A stretch of 5,567 nt of DNA from the NCBI GenBank assembly GCA_903868655.1, contig CAIPWG010000390.1:1-5567 (forward strand), written 5' to 3'. Positions 1 through 4,908 of this stretch are shown here, piece after piece (the first letter of the stretch is position 1; each line of letters begins with the position of its first letter). The notes under the pieces are model-generated. The model was given only the letters and a program-made list of their open reading frames with translations, had not been told where the DNA came from and made no database searches. The DNA comes from an uncultured Sphingomonadales bacterium. Lineage in GTDB: Bacteria > Pseudomonadota > Alphaproteobacteria > Sphingomonadales > Sphingomonadaceae. The translations under genes were made by a program, and so were the position numbers.

Positions 1-45
1 CCGATTCGTGGGTTTGCTGATCCGTCCAACCCGCCTTTCAAATAG
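1..45 (+). CDS. Possible C-terminal tail of an upstream gene (partial)
   Basis: Frame 1 is open from the window edge to a TAG at 43-45 and reads PIRGFADPSNPPFK. A proline-rich, soluble-looking tail ending 62 bp before the next gene start would fit the end of a plus-strand neighbour. Fourteen codons are too few to recognise a family, and frame 2 is also open here, so this is only a candidate. No function can be given. Confidence 0.25.
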   Translation, partial: PIRGFADPSNPPFK

Positions 46-107
46 GACTGGCTCAAAGCGGCTGGCTCACCTAGGGGCGCAGGGGTTTGGCAATAAACGG
101 GAACGGT

Positions 108-752
108 ATGCTTCGGCGTCTTTACGATTGGACCATGGCCAAGGCCGAGCATCCGCAGGCTGAATGGTGGTTGGCGCTCTTCGCCTTTTGTGAGGCGAGC
201 TTTTTTCCCATCCCGCCGCACCCGCTGTTGGGGCTGATGTGCCTCGCAAATCCGCGCAAGGCGTTGCGATACGCCGTGTTCGCAACGTTGGGTTCGGTCT
301 TGGGTGGTCTGCTCGGTTATGCGATCGGCCATTTTCTGTTCAAGAGCGTTGGTGCGCAGCTGCTCGACGTGCTGCATCTGTCGCACAGTTTTCCTTATGC
401 CGCATGCCAGTTGCGGGCCAACGCATTCTTTCTGATCGTGGGCAAAGGGGTCACGCCGATTCCGTTCAAACTGGTCACGATCAGCGCTGGCTTTGTCGGC
501 GTGCCATTGGGTGTTTTCGTTGGCGCCAGCCTGATTTCGCGTTCGATCAGCTTTATGATCGTGGGTGTGCTGTTCCGCCTGTTCGGTGCGCCGATCAAGG
601 CGTTCATCGATCGCTATCTGATATGGGTAACGCTGGCGTTTGTTGCGTTGGTTATTGCGGGATTTCTGGCTGTGTCGCTTTTGGCAGGCCAACATGGCGC
701 GGCGTTTGACCAGTGTGCCGGCGCCACCATCGCAAACGTGATGCCTGCATGA
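108..752 (+). CDS. YqaA-family (VTT/DedA-like) integral membrane protein
   Basis: A 214-residue membrane protein of the YqaA branch of the SNARE-associated/VTT (DedA-like) family; members are thought to act in membrane homeostasis or transport, but the substrate of this branch is not established. Visible hallmarks are the FFPIPP re-entrant motif at residues 32-37 preceded by Glu29, a glycine-rich membrane segment at about 62-74 (GSVLGGLLGYAIG), the second re-entrant motif GVTPIPFK at 114-121 followed by SAG (126-128), Arg145, and a C-terminal membrane helix at about 170-193. The start MLRRLYDW at ATG 108 is typical of the family and has GGGA at 99-102. An in-frame TTG at 87 with AGGGG upstream would add seven residues and is a weaker alternative. 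Its stop TGA directly abuts the stop of the convergent SGNH hydrolase gene. It appears monocistronic. Confidence 0.88.
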   Translation: MLRRLYDWTMAKAEHPQAEWWLALFAFCEASFFPIPPHPLLGLMCLANPRKALRYAVFATLGSVLGGLLGYAIGHFLFKSVGAQLLDVLHLSHSFPYAACQLRANAFFLIVGKGVTPIPFKLVTISAGFVGVPLGVFVGASLISRSISFMIVGVLFRLFGAPIKAFIDRYLIWVTLAFVALVIAGFLAVSLLAGQHGAAFDQCAGATIANVMPA

Positions 753-1526
753 TCAGCGTGTGTTGCTGTGGCTTTCGGCCTGCGCAATCGCGGCGCGGGC
801 AATCGGTTCCATCAGCGCATAGCCGGCGGCGTTGGGATGGACACCGTCGCTCGAAAGGCCCGGCTTCATGGCGCCATCGGCCGCAGCCAGCGCCGTATGA
901 TAGTCGGCAAATGCCAGCCCGCGTTGTTCGGCCAAGGCGCGCAACCAGCCATTGAGCGCAATGATTTCGCTTGCCGGTCGATAGCCCTCGCGCCAGCCAA
1001 ACGCGCCCGCAGGCAGGATCGCCCCAATGACCACCGCGATGCCATTGGCACGGGCAAGATCAGTCATCGCCAGGATGGCATTGGCAAAATCATCGGGGCT
1101 GGTCGGCCCGGTATTGCCCGCAATATCGTTGGTGCCACACATGATGTGCACGACATGCGGGCGCAACCGCACGACATCTTGATAAAACCGTGCAGCGATC
1201 TGCACGCAAGTCTGGCCGGAAATGCCCCGGTCGACAATGCCGCCGGCGAACAGCGCTGGCGCAGTGGGGAACCAGAATTCGGTGATCGAATCACCGATCA
1301 GCACGGCCCGCGATCCTGAATCGACCGCGCGATCGGCTTCGCGATAATGGCATAGTGCGGCCCAGTCGGTCGGTGCGGCGACGCCGGCAACGCATGGTCT
1401 CGTCGTCATTGCTGTAACCGCACCAGGCACCGGGGCCGGCACCGTTGGCGGCAAGGGCTGCGCAAGTGCGGTAACCGGTGCAAGCAAAGTCAGGGCTTGC
1501 GCAAAGCCGGCTACCCACTGCCGCAT
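753..1526 (-). CDS. Exported SGNH/GDSL-family hydrolase (esterase/lipase-like)
   Basis: A 257-residue SGNH hydrolase with a likely Sec signal peptide: a short N-terminus, hydrophobic core at about residues 6-20 and an ALA|Q site after residue 22, followed by a Pro-rich linker (24-35). The catalytic blocks are intact: GDSI at 78-81 (nucleophile Ser80), RGISG at 100-104 (oxyanion Gly104), GTND at 131-134 (Asn133), and DGVHP at 227-231 (Asp227, His230). The segment GTNDIAGNTGP is typical of a bacterial subgroup of exported esterases. It probably cleaves ester or acyl groups in the periplasm or outside the cell; the substrate cannot be read from sequence. Cysteines 45, 59, 107 and 130 could form disulfides after export. 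Its ATG (1526-1524) shares one base with the TGA of the serine palmitoyltransferase gene, so translation is probably coupled, and it is the last gene of that operon. No strong ribosome site of its own is seen. Confidence 0.9.
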   Translation of the reverse strand: MRQWVAGFAQALTLLAPVTALAQPLPPTVPAPVPGAVTAMTTRPCVAGVAAPTDWAALCHYREADRAVDSGSRAVLIGDSITEFWFPTAPALFAGGIVDRGISGQTCVQIAARFYQDVVRLRPHVVHIMCGTNDIAGNTGPTSPDDFANAILAMTDLARANGIAVVIGAILPAGAFGWREGYRPASEIIALNGWLRALAEQRGLAFADYHTALAAADGAMKPGLSSDGVHPNAAGYALMEPIARAAIAQAESHSNTR

Positions 1527-2743
1527 CAGATGATGCCCATTGCTTTGCCTGCACGTTCAAACATGCCCAGGATCGTCTGGACTTGTTCGGCGGTATGTTC
1601 GGCGCACAGCGAACACCGCAACAGGGTCATGCCAGCAGGTGTCGCCGGAGGCCGCGCCAGATTGACATAAAGCCCTTCGTGCAACAGCGCTTCCCACATC
1701 GCGGCGCCGCGTTCCAGATCCGGCATGATCACGGAAATGATCGCGCTTTGCGGGGTCTGGGTACCCAGTTTGAATCCGCGGGCCAGCATCCCGGCGTGGA
1801 GCGTACGCGAATTTTCCCAGAGATGCGCGCGCTTGTCGCCTGCATGCATCAGTTTGCGAATCGATGTCGCGGCCGTGTGCATAACGCTCGGCGGCAAGCT
1901 GGCGGTGAACACATAAGGCCGGCATACCAGGCGCAGGATTTCGAATTTCGGGTGGTTTGACACGCAGAACCCGCCGACCGTGCCGACCGATTTCGAAAAG
2001 GTGCCGATCACGAAGTCGACTTGATCGAGCACACCCTGGTCTTCGGCCACGCCGCGCCCGTTGGGGCCGATGAAACCCATCGAGTGTGCTTCGTCGACCA
2101 ACACCATCGCGCCATGGGCTTTGGCGACCGCGATCATCTCCTTCAACGGGGCGATATCGCCCAGCATCGAATAGACGCCTTCGAGGATCACCAGCTTGCC
2201 AGCGCCTTCGGGAATCCGGCGCAGGCGCTTTTCCATCGCTTCGATGTCGTTGTGCTTGAACGGTACGACTTCGGCATCGCCCATCTTGCAGCCATCCCAG
2301 ATCGAGGCGTGGCTGTCGATGTCGAGCACGATGTAATCGCCTTTGCCCGCCATCGTGCTGATAATGCCAAGATTGGCCTGATACCCGGTCGAAAACACCA
2401 TGGCATGATCCATGCCGTAAAATTCGCGCAGGGCCGCTTCGACATCGCGGTGCCCGGCATACGTGCCGTTGAGCACGCGGCTGCCGGTGGTTCCCGATCC
2501 GAAGTCGTCCAGTGCCAATTTGCCCGCAGCAACAACATCGGGGTCAAAGGTCATGCCCATGTAATTGTAGGTGCCGAGCAGGATCGTTTCGCGCCCGTTG
2601 CAGATAGCGCGAGTTGGCGACAGCACCTTTTCCATCACGAGATTGAACGGGTCGGTCAGGCCCGTCGACAAAAGCGCGCGGCGCTGTTCGATCAGTGGAT
2701 CGAATTTCGAAAACAGGTCGGTGGTGGTAGCGGTGTCGGTCAT
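1526..2743 (-). CDS. spt: Serine palmitoyltransferase (alpha-oxoamine synthase family, PLP enzyme)
   Basis: A 405-residue cytosolic, fold-type I PLP enzyme that condenses L-serine with an acyl thioester, releasing CO2, to form 3-ketosphinganine, the committed step of sphingolipid synthesis. Visible active-site residues are the stacking His145 (DSHAS), Asp217 and His220 (VDEAH), and Thr248, Ser250 and the Schiff-base Lys251 (GTFSKSVGTVGG). Also present are Arg364 in the ARPPATPAG loop, Arg376 (LLRCS) and the GTYNYMG segment (57-63). All sit at a constant offset of 14 from the known Sphingomonas paucimobilis numbering (His159, Lys265, Arg378, Arg390, recalled from memory), which separates it from KBL and 8-amino-7-oxononanoate synthase. 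It is slightly shorter than the 420-residue reference because of a shorter N-terminus. The ATG at 2743 lies 11 bp after the acyl carrier protein stop, with a purine stretch AAAGAA upstream, so the two are co-transcribed. Confidence 0.96.
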   Translation of the reverse strand: MTDTATTTDLFSKFDPLIEQRRALLSTGLTDPFNLVMEKVLSPTRAICNGRETILLGTYNYMGMTFDPDVVAAGKLALDDFGSGTTGSRVLNGTYAGHRDVEAALREFYGMDHAMVFSTGYQANLGIISTMAGKGDYIVLDIDSHASIWDGCKMGDAEVVPFKHNDIEAMEKRLRRIPEGAGKLVILEGVYSMLGDIAPLKEMIAVAKAHGAMVLVDEAHSMGFIGPNGRGVAEDQGVLDQVDFVIGTFSKSVGTVGGFCVSNHPKFEILRLVCRPYVFTASLPPSVMHTAATSIRKLMHAGDKRAHLWENSRTLHAGMLARGFKLGTQTPQSAIISVIMPDLERGAAMWEALLHEGLYVNLARPPATPAGMTLLRCSLCAEHTAEQVQTILGMFERAGKAMGII

Positions 2744-2754
2744 CGTGGTTCTTT

Positions 2755-2994
2755 TCAGCCCCTGAGCTTGGTCACGGCGTCGACCAGTTGGCCATAGGTT
2801 TCGATCTCGGCCTGCTGGTTCATGCTGATGATGATATCAAATTCGTCTTCGATGGCGGCGACGAAATCCATCACCGTCAGGCTGTCCCATTCAAGATCGC
2901 CCGCACACGTGTTGGTGTCGGTGATCGCGATGCCCTTTTTGTTGAAGGGGGCAATCAGGTCGGCAATCCGGGCGCTGGTTTCGGCGCGATCCAT
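2755..2994 (-). CDS. Acyl carrier protein dedicated to sphingolipid synthesis
   Basis: A 79-residue acyl carrier protein of the phosphopantetheine-attachment family. The carrier site is the DSL motif at residues 37-39 (Ser38) in the context LEWDSLTVMDF, followed by the acidic recognition helix (AAIEDEFDIII). It presumably delivers the acyl thioester to the serine palmitoyltransferase encoded 11 bp downstream; an acyl carrier gene beside spt is known from Sphingomonas wittichii and Caulobacter. It is not the housekeeping fatty-acid AcpP, whose site usually reads GADSLD. The ATG at 2994 is chosen because GGAG lies six bases upstream; a TTG at 3006 would add four residues but falls on top of that ribosome site. 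It is the first gene of the ACP-SPT-SGNH operon. No phosphopantetheinyl transferase gene is in the window, so activation must come from elsewhere. Confidence 0.92.
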   Translation of the reverse strand: MDRAETSARIADLIAPFNKKGIAITDTNTCAGDLEWDSLTVMDFVAAIEDEFDIIISMNQQAEIETYGQLVDAVTKLRG

Positions 2995-3000
2995 GGGTAT

Positions 3001-3004
3001 CTCC
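3001..3004 (-). promoter_or_regulatory. Ribosome binding site of the acyl carrier protein gene
   Basis: The minus strand reads GGAG followed by ATACCC and then ATG at 2994, a standard Shine-Dalgarno core at six bases. It decides the start, because the alternative TTG at 3006-3004 includes the first G of this site. Confidence 0.7.
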
Positions 3005-3010
3005 AATTGA

Positions 3011-3026
3011 GCAGGTGATGCCCTGC
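3011..3026 (-). promoter_or_regulatory. Small hairpin in the leader of the ACP-SPT-SGNH transcript
   Basis: On the minus strand GCAGG, a six-base loop GCATCA and CCTGC form a perfect five-pair stem, with a possible extra G-U pair outside. It would lie near the 5' end of the mRNA if the promoter at 3042-3070 is used, six bases before the Shine-Dalgarno sequence. It may stabilise the transcript, but stems this short are common by chance. Confidence 0.25.
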
Positions 3027-3041
3027 CAGACGATTGCGGCG

Positions 3042-3070
3042 GAAAAGCGGCTGGACCCCGCTCTTGTCAA
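3042..3070 (-). promoter_or_regulatory. Likely sigma70-type promoter of the sphingolipid operon
   Basis: The minus strand carries a perfect TTGACA -35 box (complement of 3065-3070), a 17-base spacer and CTTTTC as a poor -10 box (3047-3042). Weak -10 boxes with a good -35 are common in alphaproteobacteria. Initiation would fall near 3035, leaving a leader of about 40 bases before the ATG at 2994. It sits in the only sizeable gap (129 bp) upstream of the acyl carrier gene. The -35 overlaps the inverted repeat at 3061-3079. Confidence 0.45.
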
Positions 3071-3079
3071 GCCCAAGAG
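3061..3079. repeat. Inverted repeat CTCTTG-N7-CAAGAG over the -35 box
   Basis: CTCTTG (3061-3066) and CAAGAG (3074-3079) are perfect inverted six-base arms around a seven-base spacer. Inside this, CTTGTCAAG (3063-3071) is itself a palindrome with a central T. The repeat covers the TTGACA of the operon promoter, so it could be an operator. Read as RNA it could instead be a hairpin ending the upstream response-regulator transcript, but no T-run follows on the minus strand. Confidence 0.35.
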
Positions 3080-3123
3080 GGCATTACCGCGCGACAATAA
3101 ACCCGGGCGGCGTTTGTGGCCAG

Positions 3124-3513
3124 CTAGATCAGGCGGCCCACGGCTTGCAGAAAGGGCATGATCGATACCGGTTTGGCCAGATAGCCTTCGGCGCCGGCCT
3201 CGCGGATGCGGTCTTCATCGCCCTTTCCGGCATAGGCAGTCACCGCCAGTACCGGGATCGCGCTCAGCGTTGCATCGGCCTTCAACGCCTCGATCAGTTC
3301 CAATCCCGAAATCCGTGGCAACTGGATATCCATAATCACCAGGTCGGGTGCAAAATCGCGCGCGCGCTCGATCACCGCAAAGCCGTCGGCCAGCGGTTCG
3401 ACATCAAACCCCTTTGCTTTCAGCAAATCACTGAACAGTTTGCGGTTGAGGTCGTTGTCCTCGACAACCAGAATTCTTTTTGCCACGGACGGGGCGAGTT
3501 CCTCTACAAGCAT
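3124..3513 (-). CDS. divK: DivK-like single-domain response regulator
   Basis: A 129-residue stand-alone receiver domain without an output domain. The acidic pair Glu18-Asp19 (VVEDN), phosphoacceptor Asp62 (VIMDIQLP), Thr92 (AVTAYA) and Lys114 (LAKP) are all present, so it should be phosphorylated by a histidine kinase. The wording DNDLNRKLF, MDIQLPRISGLE and GDEDRIREAG closely resembles Caulobacter DivK, which signals through PleC/DivJ and DivL to the cell-cycle regulator CtrA; that role here is inferred by homology. The start is uncertain: ATG 3513 is used, a TTG at 3549 would add 12 residues, and a GTG at codon 10 would give the short N-terminus usual for DivK. It is separated by 129 bp from the acyl carrier gene downstream, and diverges from the DUF3572 operon with 68 bp between them. 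Confidence 0.85.
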   Translation of the reverse strand: MLVEELAPSVAKRILVVEDNDLNRKLFSDLLKAKGFDVEPLADGFAVIERARDFAPDLVIMDIQLPRISGLELIEALKADATLSAIPVLAVTAYAGKGDEDRIREAGAEGYLAKPVSIMPFLQAVGRLI

Positions 3514-3581
3514 GCCACCCGGTCTATTCGTCGGAAAGGACGCTGGCAATCATTCGTGCACCAAACCTTTCGTATGATCCT

Positions 3582-3818
3582 ATGGCGCTGGCTTTGCAGG
3601 CGTTGGTGTTTGTGCTGGGCGATCCGCCGCGCGCCGACCGGTTTCTGGCACTGACGGGGCTGACACCTGACGCCTTGCGCGCGGGCGTCGGCAACCCGCT
3701 GATCATGGGCGCGGTGCTCGAATTTCTTGCCAATCATGAATCGGATCTTGTCGCGGCCGCAGCGGCGCTTGACATTCCGCCCGAAACCCTCGCCGCTGCA
3801 TGGGAGAGCTTGCGATGA
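3582..3818 (+). CDS. DUF3572-type small conserved protein
   Basis: A 78-residue, alpha-helical, acidic protein with no signal peptide. The pattern ALALQALVFVLGD, FLALTGLTPDALRAG and AVLEFLANHESDL followed by a PPETLAAAW tail matches what I know as the DUF3572 family of alphaproteobacteria; the function is unknown. In several alphaproteobacteria this family lies near divK, and here it diverges from a divK-like gene, which supports both calls. The ATG at 3582 has no purine-rich ribosome site, and the frame is open upstream to 3480 with YDP just before the Met, so the true N-terminus may be a few residues longer. Its end overlaps the HAD gene by four bases (ATGA), so the two are translationally coupled and this is the first gene of the plus-strand operon. 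Confidence 0.72.
   Translation: MALALQALVFVLGDPPRADRFLALTGLTPDALRAGVGNPLIMGAVLEFLANHESDLVAAAAALDIPPETLAAAWESLR
3802..3808 (+). promoter_or_regulatory. Ribosome binding site of the HAD gene
   Basis: GGGAGAG lies six bases before ATG 3815, inside the last codons of the DUF3572 gene. It supports ATG 3815 over an in-frame upstream TTG at 3800, which precedes this site. Confidence 0.7.
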
Positions 3819-4444
3819 ACCGCCCGCTGGTGATCAGCGATTGCGATGAAGTGCTGTTGCACATGGTCGCGCCGTTCGGAGGCTGGCTGGCAGAATGCCA
3901 CGGCATCAACTTCGAGATGAAAGACAACGATTTCGGCAAGGCAATGCGCTATGCCGATAATGGGCGTCAGGTCGAAGGGCCGGAAATCTGGCGCTTGCTC
4001 AATCTGTTTTTCGATACCGAGATGTATCGGCAGCAGCCCGTCGTGGGCGCAGTGGAAGCGATGAAGGTCCTGGCCGAACACGCCGACGTGGTTATCCTGA
4101 CCAATCTGAATGATGACCGGCGCGCAGCGCGTACGCAGCAATTGGCCAATCATGGCATCCATGCGCGGGTGTTCACCAATCAGGGTCCCAAAGGCCCGGC
4201 ACTGCGCGCCATTCTCGAAGAATACCGCCCGAGCCGCGCGGTGTTCATCGACGATCTTCCCCAGCATCACGAATCGGTTGGCGACATCACGCCCGATGTG
4301 CGGCGGTTGCACTTGTGCGCCGAACCGATGATTGCCCCGCATATTGCCTGCGCACACGTCGCCGGGCATGCCCATGCCCGGATTGACGCATGGCCACAGG
4401 CGCTGCCGTGGATCATGGCACATATCAACGGAGAACCTCAATGA
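3815..4444 (+). CDS. HAD-superfamily hydrolase (phosphatase-like)
   Basis: A 209-residue soluble protein of the haloacid dehalogenase superfamily. Motif I is SDCDEVL with nucleophile Asp9 and acid/base Asp11; motif II is the Thr in LTNL (Thr96); Lys126 in GPKGPAL suits motif III; and motif IV is FIDD (Asp146-Asp147). A helical insertion between motifs I and II (about 20-85) forms a C1-type cap. The motif set predicts a Mg-dependent phosphatase acting on a small phosphorylated metabolite, which sequence alone does not identify. The C-terminal part after residue 160, rich in His (HLCAEPMIAPHIACAHVAGHAHAR), is unusual for a minimal HAD and might bind metal or complete the active site. The gene overlaps its neighbours on both sides by four bases (ATGA), so it is made together with the DUF3572 and RidA proteins. 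Confidence 0.85.
   Translation: MNRPLVISDCDEVLLHMVAPFGGWLAECHGINFEMKDNDFGKAMRYADNGRQVEGPEIWRLLNLFFDTEMYRQQPVVGAVEAMKVLAEHADVVILTNLNDDRRAARTQQLANHGIHARVFTNQGPKGPALRAILEEYRPSRAVFIDDLPQHHESVGDITPDVRRLHLCAEPMIAPHIACAHVAGHAHARIDAWPQALPWIMAHINGEPQ
4430..4433 (+). promoter_or_regulatory. Ribosome binding site of the ridA-like gene
   Basis: GGAG is placed seven bases before ATG 4441 and lies inside the 3' end of the HAD gene. It fixes the start at 4441 and argues against an upstream in-frame TTG at 4390. Confidence 0.65.
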
Positions 4445-4908
4445 CCGATACCGTTACAGATTTGCTCGCTGCTGCCGGTTTTGTGCTGCCTCAACCGGCA
4501 GCGCCGGTGGCTGCGTATGTGCCCACAGTGCTGGCTGGTGGTTTTTTGTATGTCTCCGGCCAGGTGTCGTTTGCCGATGGCAAGCTGTTGACCGGCCGGC
4601 TGGGCGATGAACTTGGTCTGGAGCAGGGCCAGGCCGCCGCGCAAGCCTGCGGATTGATGTTGCTGGCGCAGGCGAAGGCCGCACTGGGATCGCTCGACCG
4701 GATCGAACGTGTGGTCAAATTGGGCGTATTCATCACTTCGACCCCCGAATTCACCGATCAACCCAAAGTGGCCAATGGCGCATCCGAGCTGATGATCACT
4801 GCGTTTGGCGAGGCCGGCCGGCATTCGCGTAGCGCGGTCGGGGTGCCGGCGCTGCCGTTGGGTGCTGCGGTGGAAATCGATGCTGTATTTGCTGTTCGTA
4901 CTGTTTGA
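4441..4908 (+). CDS. RidA/YjgF/YER057c/UK114-family protein, long subgroup
   Basis: A 155-residue RidA-superfamily protein. It has an N-terminal helix and the PAAPVAAYVP segment (19-28), then GGFLYVSGQV (33-42), DQPKVANGASELM (106-118), and the C-terminal signature GRHSRSAVGVPALPLGAAVEIDAVF (126-150). Arg130 matches the arginine that binds the substrate carboxylate in E. coli RidA (Arg105), so it may be an enamine/imine deaminase. It is about 25 residues longer than RidA proper, because it belongs to the YjgF-like subgroup with a longer first half and the RHSRSAVGV motif, whose activity is less well defined. It is cytosolic. It overlaps the HAD gene by four bases upstream and the phosphodiesterase gene by 29 bases downstream, so it is the third gene of a tightly packed operon. 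Confidence 0.93.
   Translation: MTDTVTDLLAAAGFVLPQPAAPVAAYVPTVLAGGFLYVSGQVSFADGKLLTGRLGDELGLEQGQAAAQACGLMLLAQAKAALGSLDRIERVVKLGVFITSTPEFTDQPKVANGASELMITAFGEAGRHSRSAVGVPALPLGAAVEIDAVFAVRTV

Noticed and set aside
48..69. Direct repeat CTGGCTCA at 48-55 and 62-69
   Set aside because: Two copies 14 bp apart upstream of the YqaA gene, with no third copy or palindromic form; it may be chance and cannot be tied to an operator.
768..1319. Plus-strand open frame of 183 codons opposite the SGNH gene
   Set aside because: No recognisable domain; all four SGNH catalytic blocks are read from the minus strand.
2021..2797. Long plus-strand open frame of 258 codons
   Set aside because: It lies antisense to the serine palmitoyltransferase and its carrier protein, which have intact active-site motifs. 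Open antisense frames are common in GC-rich coding DNA, and its translation shows no domain.
3071..3083. GCCC-AAGA-GGGC hairpin as a terminator for the divK-like gene
   Set aside because: The stem is only four pairs and no T-run follows on the minus strand.
3526..3557. ATTCGT repeated at 3526 and 3552 in the divergent promoter region
   Set aside because: A six-base word repeated once in a 68-bp gap is weak evidence for a regulator site.
3573..3578. TATGAT as a -10 box for the DUF3572 operon
   Set aside because: It ends three bases before ATG 3582, so transcription would begin at or after the start codon, and no good -35 lies 16-18 bases upstream.
3734..4441. Minus-strand open frame of 235 codons opposite the HAD gene
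   Set aside because: The plus strand carries HAD motifs I, II and IV with good ribosome sites; the minus frame has none.
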